Part shown: piece by piece, positions 9,033-16,006 of the stretch
Layout: each line of letters starts with the position of its first letter
How positions within the stretch are numbered: position 1 is the stretch's first letter
Assembly: GCA_014729665.1 (NCBI GenBank)
Contig: WJJO01000362.1
Location: 1 to 16,006 of the forward strand
Length of the DNA stretch: 16,006 nucleotides
From: Caldifarciminota bacterium
GTDB taxonomy: Bacteria; Hydrothermota; Tepidihabitantia; B3-TA06
Direction of reading: 5' to 3'
Program-made: the position numbers and the translations under genes
Notes under the pieces: model-generated
Database searches by the model: none
Seen by the model: the letters and a program-made list of their open reading frames with translations, nothing else
What the model was told of the DNA's origin: nothing

Positions 9033-9041
9033 TAAAAATAT

Positions 9042-10412
9042 ATGGATCGGGCGAATTGTTTGAAGATTAAGTGTTTCAGTTTGTTCTTCATATGTATTTT
9101 CTCTCTAAGTATGCCCAGTATTGCGTTTTCGTGGATTAGAAACTATCATATAGGAGCCACTTCCTACGGATATTCTGTTCAGCAAACCTCCGATGAAGGC
9201 TATATTATAGCAGGTGGCATGACCGTTGAGCTTGGTGATTGTGGAGATGTTTTTCTTTTAAAAACGAATGCTGATGGCGATAATCTTTGGGGTAAGACAT
9301 ACGGGGGCGGACTTAACGATCAAGCAAATTGCGTCAGACAGACAACGGACAGGGGATACATTATGACCGGATACGCAGACGGGGATTCGGTCCAGCCGTT
9401 TGCTGGAAGCAGGCTTCTATTATTAAAAGTGGATTCTTTGGGTGATACCATGTGGGTAAAGAAGTGGGGTGGTTTTAGTACGGGGAACTGGGTAGAGCAG
9501 ACAGCGGACGGCGGGTATATAGTTACAGGGGATTGCGACGGCGCTTACCTGTGGCTTATAAAGATAGATGAGAACGGAGATTATGAATGGCAAAGAAAGA
9601 TAGATTACGGGGGAACTGAGGTCGGATACTGCGTGAGACAAACAATGGATGGTGGTTATATCGTTGCGGCTAACATAGGATTGTACAGGTTTGACGAAAA
9701 TGGAGACAGTCTATGGCTCAATCCGCAGTACGTTAAATTCGTAACACTAGCCAGCGACGGTGGTTATTTTGCCTTTTGTGGTCGAAACGGTGACATGTGG
9801 TTTTTAAGGTTTGATGATAAGGGAGACACATTGTGGACAAAAACCTATGGCGGTGACGGGGATGAGGCAGCGAGGTGTGCCCAGCAAACCACAGACGGCG
9901 GGTTTATGATTGTCGGAGAAACGGAATCATTCGGTGCAGGGAAAACCGATGTATGGTTACTTAGAACCGATTCACTTGGCGATACATTGTGGACCAGAAC
10001 TTTTGGGGGTGAGCATCATGATAATGCCTCGAGTGGTCAACAGACTTCGGATGGCGGTTTTATTATCGCAGGTCATTTGAGTATGTTATATCCAACGCAA
10101 GGCGTTTTGCTTATCAAAACCGATTCAACCGGCGATGCGGGTATAGGTGAACCCGTAACACACCCCGTAACACAACCGGATTGGCAGGTTGTGTCCACAG
10201 TCGGCTCAACCGTAAATCTGAGCTATGTTAACCATCCCCAGGGCTTCCACGCCGCAGTTTTCGATGCCGCAGGCCGCAAGGTGGACGAGATAGCGTCCAC
10301 CTCTCAGTCAGGGACAATCACCTGGGGCGAAGGTCAGATGCCGGGGGTGTACTTCATTCGCGAACAATCCAGTGGACCTTGTGATACTCGAAAGGTCATA
10401 TTAATACCTTAA
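9042..10412 (+). CDS. Secreted seven-repeat propeller protein with sorting-type C-terminal domain
   Basis: A protein of 456 residues. The first 30 form a signal peptide (hydrophobic FSLFFICIFSLSMPSIAFS). Residues about 45-365 hold seven copies of a unit of 40-50 residues with the core 'QTxDGGYIxxG ... DxWLxKxDxxGDTLWxKTYGG'. Copies begin near residues 48, 100, 153, 200, 236, 282 and 334, and the fifth is the most degenerate. Seven blades fit a closed beta-propeller. Residues about 375-456 (FDAAGRKVDEIAS ... MPGVYFIREQ) are a sorting-type C-terminal domain. No enzyme motif is seen, so a binding or adhesive surface role is inferred. The ATG has no Shine-Dalgarno sequence and lies next to the promoter, which fits leaderless translation. 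It is divergent from the propeller-M6 operon. Confidence 0.82.
   Translation: MDRANCLKIKCFSLFFICIFSLSMPSIAFSWIRNYHIGATSYGYSVQQTSDEGYIIAGGMTVELGDCGDVFLLKTNADGDNLWGKTYGGGLNDQANCVRQTTDRGYIMTGYADGDSVQPFAGSRLLLLKVDSLGDTMWVKKWGGFSTGNWVEQTADGGYIVTGDCDGAYLWLIKIDENGDYEWQRKIDYGGTEVGYCVRQTMDGGYIVAANIGLYRFDENGDSLWLNPQYVKFVTLASDGGYFAFCGRNGDMWFLRFDDKGDTLWTKTYGGDGDEAARCAQQTTDGGFMIVGETESFGAGKTDVWLLRTDSLGDTLWTRTFGGEHHDNASSGQQTSDGGFIIAGHLSMLYPTQGVLLIKTDSTGDAGIGEPVTHPVTQPDWQVVSTVGSTVNLSYVNHPQGFHAAVFDAAGRKVDEIASTSQSGTITWGEGQMPGVYFIREQSSGPCDTRKVILIP
9174..10136 (+). repeat. Seven tandem coding repeats
   Basis: In-frame repeats averaging about 46 codons, with the DNA echoed in segments such as CAGAC(A/T)(A/T)CGGA(T/C)GGCGG near 9490, 9890 and 10040. 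The repeats have diverged in sequence, so this is an old internal duplication and not a recent tandem expansion. Confidence 0.7.
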
Positions 10413-10419
10413 ACTTTCG

Positions 10420-10447
10420 TTGACAGTTTTCGCCAACCACCTATAAT
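10420..10447 (+). promoter_or_regulatory. Consensus sigma-70-type promoter for a leaderless ispF transcript
   Basis: TTGACA (10420-10425), 16 bases, TATAAT (10442-10447): both boxes match the consensus fully. The ATG at 10453 follows after five bases, so the predicted first base of the mRNA is at or within a base of the start codon. No space remains for a ribosome binding site. Confidence 0.8.
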
Positions 10448-10452
10448 ACTTT

Positions 10453-10932
10453 ATGCGCATAGGTCTTGGTTTCGATTCTCACAGGTTGGTAGAAGGTCGG
10501 AAGTTAATCATTGGTGGTGTGCATATCCCGTATGAAAAGGGGCTTGCGGGTCACTCCGACGCCGATGTGTTGTTACATGCAATCACAGATGCCCTAATAG
10601 GCGCGATAGGGCTAACCAGTATCGGTGAACTGTTCCCGGATACCGATGAAGCTTACAAGGACGCGGACAGTGCGAATCTTCTTCACGAGGTTTACTCTTT
10701 CATCACTGATAAGGGATATCAAGTGGTTAACGTCGACTGTACCCTGTTGGCCGAGGAACCGAAACTAATCCCTTATCGGGATAAAATGAGGGCAAAAATT
10801 GCAGGTATCATCGGGATCGAGCACACGGATGTTGCAATCAAGCCCAAGAGGGGAGAGGGTATGGGCTTTGTGGGAAGGAAAGAGGGGATTGCCGCTCTTG
10901 CAGTCGTTCTTTTAGAACGTATTAAAAGTTAA
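10453..10932 (+). CDS. ispF: 2-C-methyl-D-erythritol 2,4-cyclodiphosphate synthase
   Basis: A protein of 159 residues, the normal length for IspF. It converts CDP-methylerythritol 2-phosphate to the 2,4-cyclodiphosphate in the cytoplasmic MEP route to isoprenoids. The metal ligands Asp8, His10 (GFDSH) and His42 (LLHAITDAL) are present, as are AGHSDADV (32-39) and the substrate loop GELFPDTD. The C-terminal motif reads IKPKRGEGMGFVGRKEGIAA where the usual form is KATTTEKLGFTGRGEGIA: the glutamate and GF-GR-EGI frame are kept, but the Thr residues that contact phosphate are replaced. ispF is read from its own leaderless-type promoter and is not joined to ispD here. Its TAA shares bases with the convergent PSP1 gene. 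Confidence 0.96.
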   Translation: MRIGLGFDSHRLVEGRKLIIGGVHIPYEKGLAGHSDADVLLHAITDALIGAIGLTSIGELFPDTDEAYKDADSANLLHEVYSFITDKGYQVVNVDCTLLAEEPKLIPYRDKMRAKIAGIIGIEHTDVAIKPKRGEGMGFVGRKEGIAALAVVLLERIKS

Positions 10933-11609
10933 TCGTCACCGATTTCGTCTAACTCTTCAGGTTCCTCATGGGTTACGTATTGAGCTTGAAGAACGTCGTC
11001 TTCGAACCTGAGACAGCAAAGCAGACGTCCACACATACCCGATATCTTGTCCGGATTTACGTAAAGGTTTTGTTTTCGAGCTGTTCGCAGGCTAATGGGA
11101 CGTATTTCTTTAAGGAAAGCGTTACAGCATAAAGGTCTGCCGCATGGACCGAGACCGCCGATTAACCGAGCGTGGTCACGAGTACCTATCTGTTTGATGA
11201 CCACTCTGCATCCCAGCATGCTGCTTATCTCCTTGTGAAGCTTCCGGAAATCCAGACGACATTCGCTGAGGAAATAGAATGCAATCTTTTGCTGATCGGC
11301 CCAGGCGTGAACGTCGACCACCTTCATCGGGAGTTCATATTTTTTCACGATTTCTCTAAAGGCAGCCAATGATTCCTCCTCCCATATTTTCTTATCCTCG
11401 ATCGCCTGGATGTCTTCTGGTTCAGCCTCTCTTATTGCTATTGCCTTTGCCTGCGGATCCTCGCTGTAACCCCTAACTATCCCTACATCCTCGCAGCCCT
11501 TGAATCGCAGGACAACCCAGTCCCCCGGATTCAGTTTAAGCCCCACAGCGGCGGTCACGACAACCCGCATTAAAGGATGACATTCAACCAGGTAGTGGAT
11601 ATTACTCAT
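10929..11609 (-). CDS. PSP1-domain protein, RicT/YaaT type
   Basis: A cytoplasmic protein of 226 residues with the PSP1 C-terminal domain. Diagnostic features are GTRDHARLIGGLGPCGRPLCC (near 142-162) and GMCGRLLCCL (191-200). The six cysteines 156, 161, 162, 193, 198 and 199 match the clusters that bind [4Fe-4S] in Bacillus RicT (YaaT), part of the RicAFT complex that affects RNase Y processing and competence/sporulation phosphorelay. The RicA and RicF partners are not in this window, so the role in this organism is unknown. The acidic tail (EEPEELDEIGDD) is typical. The ATG overlaps the stop of the GWxTD gene (ATGA, 11606-11609), so it is the second cistron and translationally coupled. Its stop overlaps that of ispF. 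Confidence 0.9.
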   Translation of the reverse strand: MSNIHYLVECHPLMRVVVTAAVGLKLNPGDWVVLRFKGCEDVGIVRGYSEDPQAKAIAIREAEPEDIQAIEDKKIWEEESLAAFREIVKKYELPMKVVDVHAWADQQKIAFYFLSECRLDFRKLHKEISSMLGCRVVIKQIGTRDHARLIGGLGPCGRPLCCNAFLKEIRPISLRTARKQNLYVNPDKISGMCGRLLCCLRFEDDVLQAQYVTHEEPEELDEIGDD

Positions 11610-12757
11610 CTCAATCTGCTCAGAGACGAAAGGAAACCCGGAGGGTAGACTAATTCATACTCTCCGAATCCGTGTACATCCTCGAATACTATTTTCAAAT
11701 TGTTCATATTATACGTCCATACGATGTAGGGATTAGTATTCATCTCAAAGGGGTGATCTTCAACCTGGTCAGGAGGGCCTAATTTCATGTATACCTGTGC
11801 CCGGTCTGAAAGGTAGCCGCGATCCCCGTGTCCGAAATTCTTTTCACAGTATGTAATCTTGGCGAAATAGTCTTCCAGCTCTTCGTTGTATTCGGTTTTC
11901 GGTGTCGGGTCTCTTTGCGACCAGAAGCTGTCCCAGGTTTCCTGTCTTCTTTCCGGCGGAACGGATTTCATCTGCTTGCGTTCCTGGGGGCCAATAAGAT
12001 AGATTAGTTTGTCGACCAGCTCATCGTAGCGGTTTTTTTCAAATCGAAAGGGATTGCGTACCTTGAACCAGGCCAAACGTTCATCAACCTTTTTACCCTT
12101 ATTGAATGCCTTTACTTTCACCTCATAAACCCCGGAAGCAAAGTCTGAAAGGATAACCTGCCAGGATGATTCCCTTACGGAGTCCTTTAACCGGCTTATT
12201 TGTTTCGACGATCCGGCTCCGGAAAGAACAAGGTTCAATGAATCCACTTCCTTGTTGATTGAAGCGCTTACTATAAGGGTATCACGGTTGTCGTAAGGCC
12301 TGCCTATCAGGTAGTTACCGTTAGGGGTTTTCAATCGAATACTGCTTAATGCCCGAGGGGAGAGGTCTTTCTGAAACTCCTTGCTTATGCTCCTTGAGGC
12401 ACCGATTGCCCGAAAGCTCAAGTTACCTTTGTAGTTACCCTTAGGTAATGTAACCCGAAGGGTTTCGGAAACCGAAAGGGTTTGAGAACGGATTAATTCC
12501 GCATCCTCTGTTACAACCACATCAAAGGCCTCATCTCCATAAAGATTCTTCTTTTTATCCACGAGTTGGAGAATCAGATGGTAGGAGGATTTGTAAAGGG
12601 AATCTTCAATTTTGAAAGGCAAGGTGGAATAGGGGATGGATACGTAGGCTGTTACATAGAATCCATCTTCCGTCTGCCCGTCTTCGATAATATGCCGGAA
12701 GCTGTATTCGGGTTGAGATGTTTGTCCCACCAGGACAAGAAGTAAAAGTAAACGCAT
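11606..12757 (-). CDS. Exported GWxTD-domain protein
   Basis: A protein of 383 residues with a short signal peptide (MRLLLLLVLVGQTSQ). Residues about 20-235 are beta-rich (YVSIPYSTLPF, VTLPKGNYKGNLSF, DFASGVYEVKVKAF), like stacked Ig-type domains. Residues about 245-375 carry the GWxTD domain: an alpha-helical stretch with ETWDSFWSQRDPTP, then GDRGYLSDRAQVYMKLGPPD, where the name motif appears as GYLSD. The end (IVWTYNMNNLKIVFEDVHGFGEYELV) also fits. The domain is known from Acidobacteria, Gemmatimonadetes and FCB-group genomes; its function is not established. It heads an operon with the PSP1 gene. The ATG is eight bases from the -10 box of its promoter, and no Shine-Dalgarno is present. Confidence 0.85.
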   Translation of the reverse strand: MRLLLLLVLVGQTSQPEYSFRHIIEDGQTEDGFYVTAYVSIPYSTLPFKIEDSLYKSSYHLILQLVDKKKNLYGDEAFDVVVTEDAELIRSQTLSVSETLRVTLPKGNYKGNLSFRAIGASRSISKEFQKDLSPRALSSIRLKTPNGNYLIGRPYDNRDTLIVSASINKEVDSLNLVLSGAGSSKQISRLKDSVRESSWQVILSDFASGVYEVKVKAFNKGKKVDERLAWFKVRNPFRFEKNRYDELVDKLIYLIGPQERKQMKSVPPERRQETWDSFWSQRDPTPKTEYNEELEDYFAKITYCEKNFGHGDRGYLSDRAQVYMKLGPPDQVEDHPFEMNTNPYIVWTYNMNNLKIVFEDVHGFGEYELVYPPGFLSSLSRLR

Positions 12758-12765
12758 TACTTATA

Positions 12766-12793
12766 ATGATAACGTTACTTAACCTTATGTCAA
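12766..12793 (-). promoter_or_regulatory. Sigma-70-type promoter, leaderless start for the GWxTD-PSP1 operon
   Basis: On the minus strand TTGACA (12793-12788), 16 bases, TATCAT (12771-12766), then eight bases to the ATG at 12757. The boxes and the distance to the ATG are the same as at 3980-4007. Confidence 0.7.
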
Positions 12794-12840
12794 GGAGTGC
12801 GAAATAATTCAGTGTAAGAGCACAGTGTAAACATATGGGC

Positions 12841-12868
12841 TTGACAAGAGCAAGAATTTGATTATTAT
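12841..12868 (+). promoter_or_regulatory. Sigma-70-type promoter for the DNA methyltransferase
   Basis: TTGACA (12841-12846), 16 bases, TATTAT (12863-12868). A leader of about 40 bases follows, ending in AAAGGAG six bases before the TTG start at 12914. The promoter is divergent from that of the GWxTD operon, with 47 bases between the two -35 boxes. Confidence 0.65.
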
Positions 12869-12913
12869 TCTATTATTGGGTAATCGAGATTCCATTTCGG
12901 AAAGGAGTATATC

Positions 12914-13890
12914 TTGAAGGAAAAGAGGGCGTCTGAGCCTGAAGCTGGAGTGAATGTGGAGTCATTTGCGTTTGATTATCCGGCGAAGTTAATAGGTAGT
13001 TCTCTTGTTATTAATGCAGATTGTTTCGAGTGGTTGAAAAAAGTACCCAATCAAAGCATACATGGCGTTGTAACCGATCCACCTTATGGGTTTAAGGAAT
13101 ACCAACTAAGTCAACTCGAAAAAAGGAAAGAAGGGAGTGGCGGTGTTTGGCGAATACCTCCTTCGTTTGACGGAAATAAACGATCTCCTCTTCCCAGATT
13201 TACCGCATTAAATAAGAAAGAAAGAGATGAACTTGATATTTCTTTTATCAATGGGCTAAGTTAATTACACAAGTGTTAAAACCAGGTGGCCATGTATTTC
13301 TGGCAAGCAATACATTCCTTTCCCAGTTGGTTTTTACGTCCCTTATTGAAGGTGGGTTAGAGTTTCGTAGTATTATTATTCGGCTTGTTCAAACATTAAG
13401 GGGGGGAGATCGACCCAAAAACGGAGAGCGAGAATATCCGTACGTTTCTTCCTTACCTCGAGGTCGACACGAACCGTGGGGGCTTTTTCGAAAACCATTA
13501 CCCCCAGGGATGACCGTTTCGGAATGTTTGAGAAAGTTTGGAACCGGTGGTTTGCAAAGGAACTACGATGGAAAGCCATTTGGTGATGTAATAGAGAGTA
13601 AACGTACGCCAACTTACGAAAGACGTATAGCTCCGCATCCGAGTTTGAAACCGCAAACCTACTTGAGGAAACTCGTGCATGCTGTTTTACCCCTAGGTCA
13701 GGGTTTAATCCTTGATCCTTTTATGGGATCAGGCTCAACAGTTGCTGCCGCAGAAGCTTTAGGTATCACTTGCATTGGATTGGAATACAATACAGAGTAT
13801 TATAAAATGAGCCTGGAGGCGATACCAAAACTTGCGGTTTTTGACACAGCTGTTTGGAAGAAGGGAGTCTCAACTCGTCCATTACTATAG
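12914..13890 (+). pseudogene. Class beta site-specific DNA methyltransferase, frameshifted
   Basis: TTG start with AAAGGAG. The first frame gives LVINADCFEWLKKVPNQSI and the catalytic DPPYGF (residues 55-60), then ends at a TAA at 13262. The downstream frame, open from about 13240, reads FFYQWAKLITQVLKPGGHVFLASN and runs to 13890 with LKPQTYLRKLVHAVLP and the AdoMet site DPFMGSGST near residue 270, then GLEYNTEYY. The order DPPY, target-recognition region, FxGxG defines class beta, so the product methylates adenine N6 or cytosine N4; which one is not clear. The two frames differ by one base near 13237-13241. Adding one T to the TTT run at 13239-13241 gives a continuous ELDIFFYQWAK and 325 residues. 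Either a recent lesion or an assembly error. It ends two bases from the convergent endonuclease gene. Confidence 0.88.
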
Positions 13891-13892
13891 GG

Positions 13893-14524
13893 TTACACTC
13901 GGTATATCCAATTTTGAATCATCTTTTCATATCCTGATTTATTTACACTCGCTGTAATCGTTCGCCTGCTGGTACCTTTTCTACCCGAATATTGCCAATC
14001 CGTTTTCAAAAGATACGCCCCAAGTACCTCAATAAACTTGAAGGATTTCGGGGGGTCTTTTTGGTCGGGTCAACAGGTCTATTGCAATCGAAGATAAAGA
14101 CCATGAGCCAAATATCTTCAGGGTTATGTCCTTGCCAGCCACTTCTGTACCGGGAAGCCTTTATCTCAATCCCCTGATTTGAGTGTTGAACGGCATTGTT
14201 CGGAAATAAATCTGTAGGTATTAGGTCCGGATGTCCGTTGTGATACTTGTTTTTGATAATACTTCGGCAGTGCTTTGGAATATTGGAACTCATGAATTCC
14301 CCTACAATACTGCTGAAATTGGCAGGCATCAACATTGATTCGAGCCTAGAAATACTCTTTTTGTATAGTTGGTTGTTTACGAAACCGAGAAAATCCAAAA
14401 AGGCTTCCATCGCGTTGCGGATATTCACAACTCCACAACCATATGGAATTTCTGCATTGGTGTTGAAACATTTTTTGTCAATGGGTTCTGGCGTACATGC
14501 ATGTAACTCGAGATTGTTAGACAT
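13893..14524 (-). pseudogene. PD-(D/E)XK type II restriction endonuclease, frameshifted
   Basis: ATG at 14524. The first frame contains GHPDLIP with Asp100 and GIEIKAS with Glu120 and Lys122, a clear PD-(X19)-E-X-K catalytic core, then DIWLMVFIFDCNRP as the following strand. It ends at a TGA at 14006. The neighbouring frame carries a coherent C-terminus from about 14047 to a TAA at 13893: FKFIEVLGAYLLKTDW, SGRKGTSRRTITASVNKSG and KMIQNWIYRV. Adding one base to the six-C run (14050-14055) joins the two as KKTPPKSFKFIEV, for about 210 residues. Pairing with the convergent methyltransferase supports a type II enzyme; the target sequence cannot be read from the protein. The gene begins six bases after the symporter stop and has no ribosome binding site that I can see. 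Confidence 0.8.
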
Positions 14525-14530
14525 GTTTTT

Positions 14531-16006
14531 TTAGCCGAAAGCTTTCTTAAGACGCGCCGGTTCAGGTTTCTTCGTAAGGACAGATACCAAGACTATCACC
14601 AGCAACGCAACTATCATCCCGGGGACGAACCCGTGGATAGAGAACGGATTTTCGGGCGCCGCCTTGAATAACTCAAGAAACTTCCATAAAAGATTCGACG
14701 GATCCTGACCTACCTTGCGAAGGATTTCCCAAAGAAGTGCGAGTGTACCTCCCGAAACCATAGATGCGAAAACGCCTGCCCTCGACGCTCGTTTCCAGTA
14801 GACCCCGAATAGTATCGGCCAAAGGTTCGTGGACGCTATCACGGCCCATGCAAAGGTCGTAATCACGAGGATCAGGTCGGGCGGTCTGAGTGCGATGAGA
14901 AGGGATATCAATCCCGCCCCAAGGCTTACGATACGGCCCCACACCACGACCTTCTTCTCGGACATCTCCACCTTTATAGATTTCTGAACAACGTCTCGGA
15001 CAACCGCGGAGGAAACGATTATCAGGATGGCTGCAAAGGTGCTCATCCCGGCCGCTATTACGCCTGCCAGAAGCAGGCCGCCTGCCCATGAAGGCAGAAC
15101 CTCCTTTACGAGATGAGGTATGGCCCTGTCCGCGATGAGGTTTGCAGGTACGTTGGGGTACAGCTTAATCAAGTCCGCCTCGGGATAAAGCGCACGTGCG
15201 ATTGCACCGTTCAGATAGGGGAGAAGGGCTATGGTTCCGCCAACGGTTGCAAGCACCGTACCTATGCGCAAAAGCTTTGCCTTCTTTATCGAGTAGAACC
15301 TTATTATCAATTGCGGCATTCCCCAGACCCCGAAACTGAGGATAAGTGATATGCTTATGAGACCTGCCCATCCCCACTCACCGGGCGTATCCACAAGCCC
15401 CATACTGACCTCTGAGAGCGATGCAGTCAGGTTGGACAGTCCTCCGATGGCTAGAAGTGCAAATATAGTCAGGAATATCAGTCCGAATATCATAACCCAG
15501 GCCTGTACGAAACTCGTCCAGACCACAGCGATATAGCCCCCGACAGCCACGTAGAGGAGTATAATAGCGCCCGAAACCAGAACCGCCACCCAGTAAGGCC
15601 AGCCTAAAAGGACCTCGAGTGCGTTTCCCATCCCCTTAAGAACGCTTACGTTATAAACGATCAGAAATATAAGGATAATCCCTGCGGAAAATAGCCTTGC
15701 CGCAGGGGAGCCGAAGCGTTCGGCAAAGAAGCCGGGAACGGTAATTGTTCCCAGGCGCTGGGTCATCCGGCGGACACGCCTGCCGAGGATCGCCCAAGCC
15801 ATGAAGCATCCCACCAGTACGTTGATAGCGCCAATCCAGATGGACGACAGACCGAACTTGTAACCGAATCCGCCTCCTCCGATAATCAACACAGAGGAGA
15901 AGTATGCGGCAACGAAGGAAAACGCGGTAGCCCATGGACCTATCTTGCGTCCGCCCAGGAAATAGTCCGAACCCTTCTTGGATTTACGTCCCACGAGAAC
16001 GCCGAC
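14531..16006 (-). CDS. Sodium:solute symporter family transporter (N-terminus outside window)
   Basis: The frame is open to the right edge (VGVLVGRKSKKGSDYFLGGRK...), so the gene continues beyond 16006. The GTG at 15994 is internal, because the codons before it already encode the end of the first membrane segment. The visible 491 residues contain the SSS signature elements: SDYFLGGRKIGPW, a Gly-rich second helix (VLIIGGGGFGYKFG), the VGGYIAVVWTSFVQ segment and AGVIAAGMSTFAAILIIVSS, with about twelve hydrophobic helices and a basic C-terminal tail (TKKPEPARLKKAFG). Members of this family (PutP, PanF and relatives) use the sodium gradient to import proline, pantothenate, sugars or other small solutes. 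The substrate cannot be assigned. It is followed after six bases by the restriction endonuclease gene. Confidence 0.92.
   Translation of the reverse strand, partial: VGVLVGRKSKKGSDYFLGGRKIGPWATAFSFVAAYFSSVLIIGGGGFGYKFGLSSIWIGAINVLVGCFMAWAILGRRVRRMTQRLGTITVPGFFAERFGSPAARLFSAGIILIFLIVYNVSVLKGMGNALEVLLGWPYWVAVLVSGAIILLYVAVGGYIAVVWTSFVQAWVMIFGLIFLTIFALLAIGGLSNLTASLSEVSMGLVDTPGEWGWAGLISISLILSFGVWGMPQLIIRFYSIKKAKLLRIGTVLATVGGTIALLPYLNGAIARALYPEADLIKLYPNVPANLIADRAIPHLVKEVLPSWAGGLLLAGVIAAGMSTFAAILIIVSSAVVRDVVQKSIKVEMSEKKVVVWGRIVSLGAGLISLLIALRPPDLILVITTFAWAVIASTNLWPILFGVYWKRASRAGVFASMVSGGTLALLWEILRKVGQDPSNLLWKFLELFKAAPENPFSIHGFVPGMIVALLVIVLVSVLTKKPEPARLKKAFG

Noticed and set aside
13235..13262. Programmed frameshift in the methyltransferase
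   Set aside because: No X-XXY-YYZ slippery heptamer is in register and the nearby sequence shows no clear stimulatory stem; an indel in the short T run is simpler.
14047..14066. Programmed frameshift in the endonuclease at CAAAAAG
   Set aside because: The A run resembles a slippery site but the first base is C, and the expected downstream structure is not evident. Adding one base to the C run gives the more natural protein.
15992..15994. GTG at 15994 as the transporter start
   Set aside because: The frame continues to the window edge with sequence typical of the end of the first membrane helix in this family.
1..16006. CRISPR arrays, tRNA or rRNA genes, insertion sequences
   Set aside because: No evenly spaced direct repeats, cloverleaf sequences, rRNA-like blocks or transposase frames were seen on either strand.

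Overview
The window looks like a chromosome segment from an uncultured Gram-negative (diderm) bacterium, most likely of the FCB or WOR-3-like candidate lineages. This is inferred from three secreted proteins ending in beta-rich sorting-type C-terminal domains (the 'GxxVYPxPSSG ... GxYxxx' style of type IX/Por substrates), a protein with a C-terminal outer-membrane barrel, a GWxTD-domain protein, and an IspF of the MEP pathway. No rRNA, tRNA, CRISPR array or insertion sequence was found, so the lineage call is tentative.

Layout, left to right. Positions 1-4007 (minus strand) hold an envelope operon: a promoter, a possible leaderless 55-codon ORF, a 959-aa protein combining a gluzincin (peptidase MA-like) protease, a TolB-like propeller and an Omp85-like barrel, and an overlapping lipoprotein gene that leaves the window. 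Positions 4042-8970 (minus) hold a secretion operon: promoter, structured leader, a 488-aa secreted propeller-like protein and an M6 metalloprotease interrupted by one in-frame TAA, closed by a hairpin. Positions 9005-10412 (plus) hold a secreted seven-repeat propeller protein. Positions 10420-10932 (plus) hold ispF, which shares its stop bases with a convergent operon (10929-12793, minus) of a GWxTD-domain secreted protein and a PSP1/RicT-type protein.

Positions 12841-14524 hold a type II restriction-modification pair: a class beta DNA methyltransferase on the plus strand and a PD-(D/E)XK endonuclease on the minus strand, meeting tail to tail. Each is split by a single frameshift, and each can be restored by adding one base to a homopolymer. 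The endonuclease starts 6 bases after a sodium:solute symporter gene (14531-16006, minus, N-terminus outside the window). The pair reads as a horizontally acquired cassette.

The strongest non-gene pattern is promoter architecture. Six candidate promoters all read TTGACA, exactly 16 bases, then TATNNT. In four of them an ATG lies only 5-9 bases past the -10 box, so those transcripts would be leaderless or nearly so. The genes farther from their promoters carry good Shine-Dalgarno sequences. Three broken reading frames in 16 kb leave open whether these are real lesions or consensus errors in the assembly.
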